Position numbers and translations under genes: made by a program. Source: Trifolium pratense (Eukaryota; Streptophyta; Magnoliopsida; Fabales; Fabaceae). From it: a stretch of 64,000 nt of DNA. The notes beneath the pieces are model-generated. The model was not told the origin of the DNA. It ran no database searches and saw only the letters and a list, made by a program, of their open reading frames with translations. Shown piece by piece: positions 13,035-26,521 of this stretch. The stretch spans positions 36,572,338 through 36,636,337 of the forward strand of contig NC_060059.1 of NCBI RefSeq assembly GCF_020283565.1. Direction: 5' to 3'. The number at the start of each line of letters is the position of its first letter. Within the stretch, counting starts at the first letter, position 1.

Positions 13035-13361
13035 GGATGCGTTTGATTCGTAAAATAATAAGGACTGGACAGAACAGTACAGGACAAAACAAGATAATAC
13101 AGGACAGGACAAACATGTACCAAAAAGATATAGGACGACAATATTTTTATATTCGAAAATAAAATGGGTATTTTCGTATTTTTTATAGTTGTACTGTGGA
13201 CAAAAAGTTGTCCCGTGGTTTAGTGAGTGACAAAAAATCTTGTTTTTGTCCTGTCTCTTGCTACCTAATTTGTCCAGTCCCATAACCAATTTCAAATCAA
13301 ACAGAGTACAACAAAAATTGTCCTGTCCAGTCCCCTGTTTTTTGGCAAATCAAACGCACCC
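13035..13361. mobile_element. Tourist-like (PIF/Harbinger) MITE, 327 bp
   Basis: The ends are GGATGCGTTTGATT and the complement GGGTGCGTTTGATT, flanked by TAA at 13032-13034 and 13362-13364. The subterminal region holds repeated AGGACAGGAC/TCCTGTCC motifs in opposite orientation. Confidence 0.85.
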
Positions 13362-13695
13362 TAAATGATTCTTGAAATCATACATATCAATCATTAAGAA
13401 TATCACCAACTAAATTATACACAATTCTCTTATTCTCATGTAGTAAATATATGTACGCATATCAATCATAAAAAATACTCACAATCAATTATTACATGTA
13501 TAACACTATAAATATATGAGAATTCAGTTTCTCCTTAATTTTTCATAATACTACATGCATCATTATTTATTTGATTTCTGATTTCTTTTGATATTTTTCT
13601 CCTTTCTTTCATATTTTTTGCATACATTCATAAAAATAAAACACAATTGTGCAAACTTACAAAGTACATCGCTAGTAAAAATACAAAAATATCTA

Positions 13696-13845
13696 TTCCC
13701 TATGGTCACTATTATAAACAAAGTAAATTGACTTTTTTAGTAAATTGAGAAGTGATATTTCTGGTCTAGATTTTATATGTCAGATACATCATTTTTTCAG
13801 TGTACCAAAAATATCAAATTTGTTTATAATAGTGACCGGATGGAG
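13696..13845. mobile_element. Stowaway-like MITE, 150 bp
   Basis: The ends are inverted: GGTCACTATTATAAACAAA at the left matches TTTGTTTATAATAGTGACC at the right. TA flanks lie at 13694-13695 and 13846-13847. Confidence 0.8.
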
Positions 13846-15580
13846 TATCCTCTAACAATTTACAATACTATTAAAATAAATTTATGTCCACCCAATAACT
13901 ATACATATTATATGTATTACTAAAAAATATTTAGTGTCTTTTTAGAATTAAATTTGCTTATAATATTGGTTCAAAAAAAAAATTTCCTTATAGTGATTCG
14001 AAGAAGTGCAAAAACTATTTCATCACATTTTGTTGTCTACAATCGACGACATACTTGATGACGATGTTACAATTATTTCCTGTTTCTATCCAAAACCAAA
14101 CCGTCGGATTTTTATTTTAACAATGTCATTATCGGAGGTATTATAGTGATGTGTTTGGTTTGGTTAACATCATTAGTACTTAATAGTATTTAGGTCATGC
14201 TCTTCAAAAACTCATATTTCGTTTGGTAGCTCAAACTACTATATCTTATTTAGACTATCTTAACTACAAATACTAAAGGTAATAAGCATTATATTCTTGT
14301 GCTCCAGACACTTATTAATACGCATATTAATATGAAAATATCTTCTTAAAATTTGTGCATAAATGCCTTAAAAAGTGTAGAAATTTACGTTTATTAATTT
14401 ACTCTTTAATTTTGTTTTTTTGTATACTAACAAATTCCCTTGTGTGCTATGTAGCATGACCTATCTTGCTTGCTTCTTCCTTATCGATGTCGTTTGCTTC
14501 CTCTAAAACTGCATACTTTTTATAACATTATTTCGAAAAACCTATAACGTAATTTCGAAAAACAAAGTAAAGAATATAATAACTAAGTGTTTTTATACAC
14601 GGTAAAATATATGGTTGAGATACGGTGTCAAACTAAACTTTGACTCCTTGTGTCAACGGATCTTAACTCAAATACATTATTTACGACATGCTCAAATACA
14701 ATCATATGCCATCACTCTCCATCTCCTTAAAGACGACATCTAACAATCCCATGTCACACCTATTTTGCATCAGCTTTTCTTCTATAGACTGTTACCGATT
14801 TCTATGTACAAGTTGGACTTCATGAACCCAACTTAGAGTCCTCCATCGGAAATCATGAACCCGGTGTGAGAGTTTATATATGATTGGACAATCATCACAT
14901 TTGAACCATGGTTTTGAAGTGTAATTAGGTTCAATCCATATCATCTTCCTTTCGCATAGTCTTGGTGAAAACGAGAAGGTCATGGAGGTGGCTGCCCCTG
15001 ACCGGTCCACGAACACAATTGATGCTGCCTTGAAGAGAAGAAGGAAAGGACTAGAGGAGGCGAAAGAGGAAGACAAAGAGGCCAATGAAGAGGTCGAAAA
15101 GTATGACCCCGTTTACAAAACTATCACGAAGGAGGTCAAAAAGTACGACCTCATTTACAATCCTCCTAAATTAAGTATTTGATGCATGAATGCCTTTTGA
15201 AATTTGTCAATTTAATCCTCTAACAATGGCTAGGCTAAGTGACATTTTCTCCAATTAGAGAACAAATTAACCAAAATGCATTTATATGACATTTATGATT
15301 CAGACAGATTTTCTACACTACGAACAGAATACATTTGGTAGCATTTTTTACGAATTCCTTCTGTGGTATAAAACACTTCCATTGAAATTAAATAGTTCAG
15401 TCATCAGTAGATTATACAACAAGAGTTGCGAGAAGGCGTGATAGCCAACTTGCATAAAGTATAAACTAATTTTGCATAGATCAATTGCACAATTACATTC
15501 AACCGCAGACAACATTATTCTTCAAAGAAAACTGTATCCAATGTCACCATTACTAGTACACAAGCTCAAGGAAGTTTAAA

Positions 15581-18500
15581 TTAATCACTCAACTTGCAAA
15601 TATCAACGAACTTCTGTACTGCATTATGGTACTGGGTTCCCTGGAATATAGGACGGGCACAACATGTTCATATGTTAGAAAATCTAGAATGCCATAATAA
15701 TAAATCAGAGTAGAAGAAATTTATTTTTCTCTTTTCCTCTTTTGCAGTCAAACAAATAATTTTGAAACATATAAGAGGTCAACCATAAATGAAAAGGGAG
15801 AATTTGATTGGCTTACTGGAAGGAAAAACAACTATAATAATTGGTTTCCGTTAGATTAAGGAAGCTTATTTGAATTTATCTTATGACATAAACACTTATA
15901 TAAGATACATGATAAGGCGATGATAAAATAGCAACTTGCAAACAAATTGAACTTGTAAGCACTACCTCCCAATAAAGTTGGTGACAGTCCATACACTGCC
16001 AAAACTCTAAGTTCTTGTTAAATAAGCAATTTGGTATTTTTTGGAAACCCTTTGCAGCTTCAATAGCTTCTTCAGTTGATAGTGGCTTCTGAATAAACCT
16101 TCCATTGCATTTTGTGCATCTTGACATTAGCTGATCCTCACTAATATTTAGTTGAAAGGTTTCAATAATCTGAAAAACACCTCAATTTTAGCTTTGTGAC
16201 ACTATGTCATCGTTTCTCATGCGACATATGGTTAACAATTTTTCTATTCACTATGTAAACATTGAACACAGGAGAAATGGAACTTTTTTACTTGAAATCT
16301 AAGAAATATACTGTCCCAACTCAGCAAAGACAAACATTCCAGGTTAAATATGGATTTAACTTCAAAATCCATGGGTTCAACTCTAGCCCTTTATGAGCAG
16401 TGAGCACATTCACATTACCCATAAAAGTTCACATTCTAAACCTACTAGACAAGAGTTCCTTAAAAGATAGAGATAATTTCTGAATTTGCCCCCTTGTTAC
16501 CCGAAGGCCGAAGCACGCTTCCGGTAGTGTATTTTGACATATTTGAGCAATACTCGTGGGCGGATTGATTAATTATCAAAGATAGTTAGATAGATATGTT
16601 ATACTATTTAACTTTACTTTCATAGATATGTATATATTAACAATTTCTTTTTGGTCCAAATATCTTACAATCTATCTAATTTCTAGGTAGATAACTAAAG
16701 CAACCATACCTCAAGTAGCTGTTCATTTTTTAGAAGACTCTTCACTTTATATATTTGATAGTCATGTCTTAGCAATTTTGCATCCCGTGTTAAAAGCACC
16801 CTTTTCTCTTTTTGTGCTTGCGTTATTAACTCCCTGAAATGATGAAAATAATTTCAACCGACAGGAAAAAAAAATATAATAAAATCAGCTGCCACACAAA
16901 TAATAATGATACTTATACAAGAATAAACGATTAGAAAATAATAAGAACAGAAGTACACTCTATTACCTTGGTTCAGGCTTCTTTGAATTGGGAACTGCAG
17001 CATCTATCCCAACACAACGTAAATGTTTTGCCAAGCCTTCAACCTGAGTAAATTCCTTACCCAATTCATGCTCACGTTTTAATTTTATATATCCACAACT
17101 ATTCAAATCATTCATTACAATAAAATCCTTTTCTTTTTGGATTACACATTTCAATAAATATTCATAAAAAACAGAAGTCAAAATATCGACACTGATAATA
17201 ATAAAAAATTAAAAATGGCCTCATATATTATGTGCTAAAGAGTGATTGGAATTTAACTATATCTGCTATAAACCTGCTGCTTAACCTCTAAATATTACTG
17301 AAAGGGTAAATCACATGTTCATAAAAATTGAAGGGGACACCATATTTTCATAATTAAATTGAGATGGTTACCATAACATCGCAGAGGAACTTTGGATATC
17401 CATCTCCCCCAACTAATGGATCCCAAGGTGCGGTACCTTGCCACTCATCAAAGTTCTCTAAATTTTTTTCTCTAGGAATCCCATTAATTGGCAACTGCTT
17501 CTTTCGTTTCTTTTTTGAGGTCTTGGGCTCTCTGTCCGATTCCTTTAGCAAAATCCTATCACCATGTTTTTTGACAATTTTCAACAAAAACGCATCCATT
17601 GGGTTAGAAACCGAACATGATGACTTTTTAATCACTCCCCCTGCTGAAGGTATCACCTGAACAACATCAGAACAGGTAGTGGCTTGCACAATTGCTAAAG
17701 CTTCACAAAATTGTGTACTAAGAACTTTATCATTCATATCGTGCTTCCTGAAGAGCTCTTTCAACCCAAGATTTGCACTAGGAATGGACAATTCATTGGT
17801 CTTGAGAACCAACTCTCCTGCAGTTAAGAAATTAATAAAATCCAATTACCGAAAAATTCCATGTATACATCCCAAGTGAATGGATGGAGAAAATATCAAT
17901 TTTTAATTTGAAACAATATAGATAGGGAATGAATGAATATCCACTGCGATCAGAAAGTAAGATTATACACATGCATGCTAACATTCAAGTGTGAAATGTT
18001 GAGGATGAAAGCTGAACAATGAAAACAGCTGAATGGAGTTGAGGGATTTAATAGAACTACATACGAGTTAAATCATATTATGAAGATTGATCGACATTTT
18101 GAATACATTATCATTACAAGTGATGCAAATACTAAGATGTATAGTTGGCAAACTATCTTGCAAGAAATCAATTTATATTTTTTCTTATGGGTATTTCTCC
18201 ACCATTTTATTTTAACAACAGTTTTTATTCCTTTCAAATATACAAACTTCAAAAAGGTTAATGACAAATCAAGACAGCCACAAATGGAAAATTCCAAGGA
18301 TGCTACAGTACTTTGAACACTTGGGTAATTAATCAGTTAGAGGAGGTTCAATTAGATAAATAGGGTAAACAACACATGGATTTAGGAAACTGTATTTTGC
18401 ATGAACCATGGGAAATTGTATTTTGTTCGAACCAAGAAAGTGTTAACTTGCTGTTATGATGAAATAAGGCTAAAATTGGCAAATAGCCACTTTTTTTAGA

Positions 18501-20445
18501 CATGGAACATAAGTGGATTGTCATGTAGCAAAACACTTAAGTTCCAGTTATAAAAAATTAACTATGCACTGTCTTTTCTGCATCATAGTAAGTTGCCATT
18601 GTCGTCTTTTCCCAGTGCCATATTGGCATATACCTTCTGAGGGGTTTATGATCGGTGACCAGTTAAAATTAAATTGATCCAACTTGTATAATAGAATGCT
18701 GGAAATGTTGCGACCGAAACTCAGTATACAGTATAGCAACAACTTTTTTAAACTAGAGGGAAAAAATCTGATCAAGCAATGCAACAAAATTCAAAATGTT
18801 GAAAACAAATATAACACAATGAGAGGTTTATAGTTTGTCCATAGATTGTGGTATGAAACTTTAAGTAAAAACCTTCTTTGGCAACCTTTGCCTGAAAGAC
18901 CTTAAATATTCCGAGCAAGCAATGAGCATCCATAGCTGCATATGTTATCTGCTCTTCTGTAAGAGGACGTTGTGACCAATCACTACATTGGAGCTCCTAA
19001 AGCAAATACAAATTCAGTTAACACCTTATAGCAACTGAAAATGCCAATTGGCTGTGTCTTTGGAACCTGAAATTTCAAGGGAGCAAAACACATCCTTCAG
19101 CGTATAAGAGGTTCCCCTTTATGTCCTATTATAGACATGCAGTTTTTAAGTATTAGCATACAATGATATAAACAGCCCTAATATTTCTGTTATATTCAGC
19201 TCAATCCTGTTATTCCTTTTTTAAACACAAAAATATTTTCAAAATCTGGTTCATGATCAAACAAATATTTTCAAAATCACTTTGCAAAGCTAAGACATTC
19301 TGATTGATATAATCCTGCATGCGAATATGACATAACATGTTTTTATTATTATAAAGCATATAAATGACAATTTAAAAGCATATTTTATGATGGACCTATC
19401 ACTTCTAAGGTCTAACCGAAGACATCCTCCAAAAGATTAAGTTCTCATAGAATTTAAACCAGTCCACATATTGGTAACATATATGCTCTTATATTGATAC
19501 ATTGACGACAACAAGAAGTTTCCACTGTTGTCTAGTGGTGATTAATCTCCGTAGAGAAATCTATGGGCACACAAAATGGGTTCTCCCCCCAACGGAATTT
19601 TTTCCATACACCTAAGTCAGGGGTCGAACCCTTTACCACTAGCTTAACGAGCTCGCGTCCCTTACCACTTGGACCAATCCATTGTTGGTACACAACATAA
19701 AAAAAATTATTATTTTTTAAAAATTCCCCAAATGGTAATAGAGAACTCATTTGATTAACAACAACAGATAATTTCATACAATGATTCATCTAGATTAATC
19801 ACAAATATAGAAACAAAGTATACACATATTGAAAAATTAAGTAGCTAGTTAAACAAACAAACCTTAGATAATGAAATCCCCAACATTTCTCCACATATAG
19901 TTGACAAACTCTTATTTTGCTTCGAAACATTCCTTCCATTTTTCTTATACTGCATATGATTGTACACACTCGTAATATCCAAATACGGTTCAACCTATCC
20001 ACAAATCATCACAAACAAATCAAAAACCAAATCGAATTGAATCGAATTGAATTTAATTGAATTTAATTCTGACCTTATCAAAACCGGGATTGCATCCCTG
20101 AGAACAAAAAGTGGAAGACAAGTAAACCAAATCTTGCTTGAATCTGAAACCTAGCTTCAAAATATCTGGAGAAACAAGCATTTCTTTGAGCGACTCCCAT
20201 AGTGAAGAGAGAGGAAGGGAGAGAAGGTCGAGAAGGAAAACGACCGAGTCGTCACCAAGTTGGCACGCGATTTGGAGTAGTGAAACGGTGGGGAATGAGG
20301 TTTGGTGAGTTCGGACGGGTTTCCACTCGGCGTCGAGTCCGACGAGGGAGGTTTGAGTTAATGAACGAGTTAGGTGATTGAACTCGGGTGAGTCGGTGGT
20401 GGTGACTAGGTGGATTTCGAGAGGTTTTTTGTTCGGTGGATCCAT
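15581..20445 (-). CDS. DEDDy 3'-5' exonuclease with C-terminal Mut7-C domain (Mut-7/EXD3-like), 8 exons
   Basis: Exons: 20445-20074, 19994-19863, 18996-18873, 17817-17372, 17043-16967, 16833-16710, 16169-15966 and 15640-15581. Junctions are GT-AG, phases agree, and the product is 512 residues. The N-terminal exonuclease has the DxE motif in GLDAEWKP (D38, E40), a motif II Asp in FRFKQDLVYL (D105), and motif III YAAMD (Y187, D191), so the DEDDy catalytic set is complete. A Lys/Arg-rich linker (KTSKKKRKKQ) could act as a nuclear signal. The Mut7-C part reads FLCDVM, VEGLAKHLRCVGIDAA and VLLTRDAKLL, and ends in a zinc ribbon (C443, C446, C484, C487). In C. elegans the Mut-7 exonuclease acts in RNA silencing and transposon control; Arabidopsis has an uncharacterised protein of this layout. 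The role here is inferred from domains only. The largest introns hold a SINE and AT-rich filler. Confidence 0.93.
19520..19686 (-). mobile_element. tRNA-derived SINE in exonuclease intron 2
   Basis: Read on the minus strand, a box A (GGTCCAAGTGGTAAGG, 19675-19660) is followed by a box B (GGTTCGACCCC, 19630-19620), the internal RNA polymerase III promoter of tRNA-derived SINEs. The body continues through TAGGTGTATGGAAAAAATTC to a TTGTTGTCGTC-like end. CAACAATGGA and CAACAGTGGA flank it as a possible imperfect target duplication. Confidence 0.75.
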
Positions 20446-22170
20446 GTTGAAGAGAAAAGAGAAGAATGAAGGTTTTGGTTTTGGTTTTGGTAGTTAATTA
20501 CGGGAAAAGAGATGGAATTACTATTTTGCCCCCAAATATTTACTTGTTTGTACAGCCTTATTTTATTTTTATTTTTTGAAGCAGTTGTACAGTAAGTACT
20601 ACAGCCTTATTCTTCCTTTAAAAAATTCCTCAGTGTTGTCTTTTTCAAAATTAATTTTTATCTTGAATTGTAATTGTTACGATCCATTCTCAACTGCACT
20701 GCACTATACTGTGAGGTATTGTTCATTTTCGATCGCGTTTGAGCTATCACAATTTTATCTTTTGTGCAAGGCATCTCTGTTAGTTAAGGAGTATAATTGT
20801 TGTATATAAATTACTTTTTTCCTTGATTCTAAGACGATATGAGACTTTTAGGTGTTTCGAAAACTGTTGTCTCTCATTTGAGGCTAAGGGGCTAAAGGAT
20901 ATGTATCGTTTGTTCACTCCTTCTAGCATCAATGTTTTGTTCCATCCTATATTAGACTATGTGTTTGTGGTTGTGTATCATGACGAACTCGCCTTGCAAG
21001 CATTTCACCGTATATTGAGTTTTGTGCTTGAGGGACTGTGTATCGTGATGGACTCGGGGATGTTTCTGGGATGGTCCTAATAACCAACGAATGGCAAGTG
21101 CTTTTTCTTTTGTGGAACCTATTTTAACGGGAAAAATTGATGAGTCGATCTGCTTGCACGTTTTTCTTTTATTGCACCGACAACAGATTCACCGGCTCGT
21201 GTACCCGAATGATGAAGGAATAGTTCATGGCTTACCCACTAGTGAAACATGGGAGAAAGGAGCTCACTCTACCGCCTCGACTATCTTCCGCTACAATCTG
21301 ATACATACAGGTAAATAATATATCAATTAGAGACATTTTTTTACCAAAAACTAATAAAACTCTATGATATATTGGTACTTGGCCGGCGAGGATGGATCAT
21401 CTCCAGTGGAGTATTAACTGGAAGAGGTCCGGTTGCTGTATCCACCATCCATTTTATTTATAAAAAAAATCAAAAGTGCAACTAGCAAATAAATGAAATC
21501 AAGGGACCAAATTTTAGAAACATGTGTTTTTTCATGAAAAATAACTTCCTTTTTAAATTAATATTTCCTAAATGTATTTTGACTATTAAAAATTCTACAT
21601 ATTTTTGTATGACCCCTTCAAAGATGCATGATATTTTTAGTAAATGATAATTACTAACGTTTACTTAGATATAATTGTTAAAAAAAACATTGACTTGAAT
21701 AATATATATCAAGTTAAAAATATTTCTTCCTATATAAAATCTAGCGAGTAAATTATCAAAATAGTCCCTTACTTTGTAAGATTCTTTAAAAAAGGGCACA
21801 AATTCTACTAAATTGTCAATTTAACCCCTATATTTAACCACTTACTATCAATTAAGTCCCGATATTTTACAACTTACAATCATTTTAGTCATTAAATTTA
21901 TCCATTAATTCATAATCTAATCTCTAACATATTAGTATTTGAAAAACTAGCCTGCATACAATTTATCGAAGTGAAAGAATCTTTTAAAATATGGATTATG
22001 CTAAAAACATTCAAAAAATTAAGCATCTAACAAATAAATTCATTCAACATATAATTGTGTGTTAAACCCCAAACCCACTAAAAAAATTAGAAAAACAAAT
22101 ACCACCAACACCCAAAATGCCAAAAAAGACAATACCACTAAACAAAAAGAAAAGAAGAAAGAAAAAAACA
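20446..22170. other. Intergenic region between exonuclease and ATXR6-type genes
   Basis: AT-rich spacer. The stretch 20580-21320 has open frames with no recognised domain. Part of it (about 20690-20800) resembles 27740-27840 and 28020-28080 in wording such as TATTGTTC...TTTGAG...TCACA, suggesting an old shared repeat. No gene supported. Confidence 0.45.
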
Positions 22171-22172
22171 AA

Positions 22173-22227
22173 TGGCGCCACACGAAAACAGTTCCCGCGA
22201 AACCAAACCAAAATAACCCCGCGAAAA
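22173..22227. promoter_or_regulatory. Cluster of E2F-like sites upstream of the ATXR6-type gene
   Basis: Three GC-rich motifs stand out in AT-rich sequence 150-205 bp before the start codon: TGGCGCCA (22173-22180), TTCCCGCGAAA (22192-22202) and CCCGCGAAAA (22218-22227). The last two match the E2F consensus TTTSSCGC in one or both orientations. ATXR6 in Arabidopsis is a replication-linked, E2F-associated gene, so S-phase expression is a reasonable inference. Confidence 0.7.
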
Positions 22228-22377
22228 TACGTCATCACTCACCAATTCCAATTAATTAATTAATAATAATTAATAAATAAATAAATAAACAATAAATAAA
22301 TTATAAATAATAACCCTCTTCTTCTTTTTCTTCTCATTTCTCATGCACCCATTTCTCAAATCCTAAATCTCATTTCC

Positions 22378-25273
22378 ATGGCTTCACCAACAACAACACT
22401 AAGTCGTAGAAGAACACAAGCTCCAATTCCAGCTCCCAACTTCGACGACGTCGTTTGCCAAAAATGTAACTCCGGAAAATCCCCATCCAAGTTGCTTCTC
22501 TGCGACAAATGCGATAATGGCTACCATATCTTCTGCCTCACACCCATTCTCCCTTCCGTTCCCAAATCCTCTTGGTTTTGTCCCTCTTGCTCTCACAATC
22601 CCCAAAACCCCAAATGTATGCATTCAATTAGGGTTTCGATTAACCTAATTAGATTTACAATGTTGTCATTTTTTTTTAATTAGGTTTTTTTATTTTTTTC
22701 ATTTCTTATGTTTATTAATATTATGCTGTTTGGAAATGCAGCTTTTCCTCTTGTACAGACGAAAATTATTGATTTTTTCAAAATCCAACGAACATTTGAG
22801 GTGGCTCAGATTCCGAATCAAGGTAAGCTGGATTTTTATTCAATTGATGATAAATTGTGATGTTAATGTTTAGAGAATGTGATTGCATGGATTGATTTGT
22901 GGTTTGTTTGGATACTCAACGTATTTGGTGCTTATGATGATAAGCTTACATAAGCTATTTTTTTATAGAGAAAATGTTTGGATTAGCTTATTTTTGAGCT
23001 TATGCAAAACAGCTTACACAAATAAATAAATTTGTATGTATTATTATAAGTTTGTTAGGCTAGTTTATGATAAAATAGCTTATAAAAATACAATTTTCAC
23101 TAGTGGGAACTTATAAAATAGCATAAAATCTAATTTATATTGCATAAGCCGTTTGCATGAGTTCAAAAATAAGCTAATCCAAACGGACTCAAAATAAATA
23201 TAAATGGTTTTTATATATCCTACAAACTATTTTCATTTTCATAAGCTATAATGGAGAACTTATGAAAATAAGTTGAAAAAAAAAAAACTTATGAAAATTG
23301 TCATTAGCTATTTTATGTCTGTAGATAAGCTCAAATAAGCCAATATAAATAAGCCCTTGGTTTTTGGTGATTAAAGTTTGTGTTTTGAATTTTGTGATTT
23401 TTATTAGATGCTAAGAAGAAGAGAAAGAGGGGGAGTAGTTTGGTGGTTTCAAAAAAGAAAAGGAGGTTGCTGGCGTTTGTTCCGAGTGATGATTCTCAGA
23501 GGAGATTAGAACAGATGGCGTCGTTGGCAACGGCGTTGACTGCGACTAAAACGGAGTTCCGTAATAAGCTTGTCTATATGGCTGGAATGGCACCAAGGCG
23601 TGCTAATGATCCTGCTCTTGAACGTGGAGGAATGCAGGTAATTTATTAGCTTATTTGGGTTTGTTAATTAGGTTTTGTATTTTTGTTAGGCTTCTTTTGG
23701 TTAATAAGCAAGCATCTCAGCGTGAATGTTGATTGTTTGGTTAAGAGTTATGTTCTGTATGTGGAATAGTTTATTGGCAAGTTGTAGTGTTGATTATTTT
23801 GACAGTATTAGTCTATTGTTGATTGTTACTACTTGAAAATTGTTTGAAGCTTTAAGAATTACACATGTTGCCTCTTTGTCCTTGCGGCAACGAGCCTAAA
23901 ACATTGACTTGATTGTTGCTGTTTCGACGTAAACAAGAGAAAATGATTATGGGTCTCTCAAAATTCAATTCATATTTTTTTTTTGTTTTTGCGGAGCTGT
24001 TACTGATTAGATTACTGACTTATGAGGTTAAGTGATTATCTACAAACTAGTTTGGAATTCCTTTGGTTGTGTTATGTCCACCACTTAATCTGATTATCAG
24101 GGCACATATGTTTATAACTATAAAGTAGTTCATAAATCTCAAGCTTATTATAGACTTGAGAATGGTGCAAATGTGTATGTGTGATTGGCATTAGGGTTAA
24201 TTTTTTCTTCCTATTGTAGTTATATGCATTTAGATTTGATGTAAGTTTGAATTTTTTTTTTTCAGGTATTATCAAAAGAAGACACAGAGACACTAAACAT
24301 GTGCAGAACTATGATGGAAAGGGGAGAATGTCCGCCCCTCATGGTTGTTTATGATCCTCTGGAAGGGTAAGTGCTTATGCAACAAAAACTGGCACCAACT
24401 TTTTCTCCTTTTGCACTCTATTCCTGACTTTAAATTTCTTCTTTTGCAGGTTCACTGTAGAAGCTGATAAATCCATAAAAGATTTGACAATAATAACAGA
24501 ATACGTTGGAGATGTAGACTATTTAAAGAATCGGGAATATGATGATGGGGATAGCATTATGACACTTCTTACTGCTTCTAATCCTTCACAATCGCTGGTC
24601 ATCTGCCCAGATAAACGTAGCAACATAGCACGCTTCATTAATGGAATCAACAATCACACACCGTATGTTTCTTCTATTTTCAAATTTTATTCTCTGCATA
24701 TGATATGATGGTAGTAACCTTAAATAGTATAATATAGTGAGAGACATTGGCAACTTGATCTCAAAGAATGTTTTCATTATGTACACACTTTCAAAGAGAC
24801 ACTGTCTCCTATCTTGGATGTTTTAGAAAGGGAAACGTCTCTAATCAATCGTAGGCGATTGATAATGACAGCATTGTTACCCTACAACCTGTTTAACTTA
24901 TGTTTAGTTCAAATTGACTCACTTGTGGATTTAATTTGAATATCAGTAATATTCGCTTGGCCTTTTCATGTAATGCTAAGAGGAGTACTTTCAACTAAAA
25001 ACTCTTTGAGACTCTGCATGATCATCGCAGCTCATGTCAAGTTTAACATTATCTTTTAATTTATTTCGTTTAACTAACTACTAGTACTTATGAAGTTTCT
25101 TGTTTTCATGCAGTGAAGGTAAAAAGAAGCAGAACTTGAAATGCGTGAGATTTAATGTTGATGGTGAATGTCGGGTTCTTTTAATTGCCAATAGAGATAT
25201 AGCAAAGGGGGAAAGGTTGTACTACGACTACAATGGATTAGAACATGAATATCCAACTGAACATTTTGTCTAA
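22378..25273 (+). CDS. ATXR6: ATXR6-type histone H3K27 monomethyltransferase (PHD-SET), 6 exons
   Basis: Exons: 22378-22615, 22742-22822, 23408-23637, 24266-24366, 24450-24662 and 25114-25273. Junctions are GT-AG, phases agree, and the product is 340 residues, close to Arabidopsis ATXR6. A C4HC3 PHD finger has C27, C30, C42, C45, H50, C53, C68 and C71. It is followed by a PCNA-interaction (PIP) box, QTKIIDFF (85-92), then a basic stretch (KKKRKR, KKKRR) fit for nuclear import. The SET domain holds TIITEYVGDVDYL, the cofactor-site motif RFINGINNH (278-286) and the C-terminal YYDYNG (324-329). The family deposits H3K27me1 during replication, favouring histone H3.1, and keeps heterochromatin silent and replicated once per cycle. 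The short N-terminus without an evident plastid transit peptide favours ATXR6 over ATXR5. Confidence 0.95.
22976..23184. mobile_element. MITE-like inverted repeat in ATXR6 intron 2
   Basis: GTTTGGATTAGCTTATTTTT (22976) is inverted at the right end as AAAAATAAGCTAATCCAAAC (ending 23184). The element is made mostly of AGCTTAT/ATAAGCT motifs, and related AGCTTA-rich sequence extends on both sides. It resembles the Tourist-like element at 54830. Confidence 0.6.
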
Positions 25274-26521
25274 TTGTGTAGAGCCTGTCAAGGATCCAGA
25301 GCTTATTGTAACTTTGTAAGGAAATAACATTAACAGGGAATTGTTAAATGTTAACCCGATTTTTTTTCATCTCTTAATCTATTAGTTGATTCAACTTGTA
25401 CCTTTGGCATTGACAGCTAGGAAGAAATTAAACTTCAAAAAGGTTGTTTTGTTTTGATACTTCTGGTTTATGTCTTCTATGAACAAATGAATATTTATAA
25501 ATGTTGGGCAGGTTACCCTTTGCATTGACAGTAGAAAGAATTTAAACTTTAAAATGGTTTTGTTTATTTGTTGCCTTGTTAGATACCTCGTGTATATGTA
25601 TTGTTTTGTTTTGATACTCCAGGTTTATGCCTTGTTAGATACCTTCTATGGATACAAGAAAAATATTACTGTCACTAATGCAGTATATCAAAGTAGTGTT
25701 TAAGCAAATAAAATATGGCTGCAAGCTGCTCCTTTACTCCTACTGCATATACTTACAAACCTTGATCCTGCTGGTCCAGCTGCTTTACAAAATATGACTG
25801 TTGTATCTAGAATTGAAGTTGCTCCAAGCATTGTGTGATGACATCTATATCCCAGACTAAACACTACCTTGGCTGGCTGGCATTCCTCCATGGTAATGCT
25901 TGTTTATTAGATAGCAATGTTCTATCTAATAAACACTATTTTTAGATTTATGGGCATATTGGCACTAGAGCAATGTTCCTAAATCAGAGTTGATCAAGAG
26001 AATAATGAAAAGTTTGAGTTTCTTGGTAGTATTCTATGTGCAAAAGTGCTTCCACCATTTCTCGCAAAACTATCCTCGTCATTGTGTTCAAGAAAACCAA
26101 AAATCTTATGAGGTTGGTTTTGGTCATCAACAAAGCTGCAATGCACTTTGTTGATTAGTGTGTCAAGCTATCGTCTGCACGACTAAACTTTTATGTGTCG
26201 TTGCCAGAAATCAAAGGTTGAAGAAAACCAAATCTCCTATAGTACAGTGAACTAATGATTTATTTTTATTTTGAAATCTCATTTTTTAAAATCTTTTATG
26301 TAATTATTTTATTGACCACAAATCATTTCTTAGTGAACAAATGATTTATTTTTTAACATAATAACATGATTTATTAAGAACTAGCAAAATCCCACTCAAA
26401 AGAGAAGGGGATGTGGGGGTGCAAATCACAGAGGGGGAAGAGCCCAATCAAACATATTCAGGCTTTTGATGAACTTCTCTCTCTGGGCCAAAGTTGGGCT
26501 TTTGATCAATAACACTCACAT
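25274..26521. other. Intergenic, start of a 21-kb region without intact genes
   Basis: The first 150 bp probably hold the ATXR6 3' UTR. GATACTTCTGGTTTATG at 25458 recurs as a near match, GATACTCCAGGTTTATG, at 25612, showing a diverged local duplication. I see no supported gene. Confidence 0.45.

Larger units (their letters stand above)
12421..15580. other. Intergenic region between macrodomain and exonuclease genes
   Basis: AT-rich spacer of 3.2 kb. It contains a Tourist-like MITE and a Stowaway MITE (listed separately). A small plus-strand frame at 14982-15182, rich in Glu and Lys, has no recognised domain. I see no supported gene. Confidence 0.6.

Noticed and set aside
14792..15182. Overlapping small frames on both strands, one Cys-containing on minus, one Glu/Lys-rich on plus
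   Set aside because: No splice context, no recognised domain and no repeat support; the Cys spacing does not match a known zinc finger well.
25700..25891. 63-codon minus-strand frame with several Cys
   Set aside because: No family recognised, no splice signals and no support from the opposite strand or neighbours.
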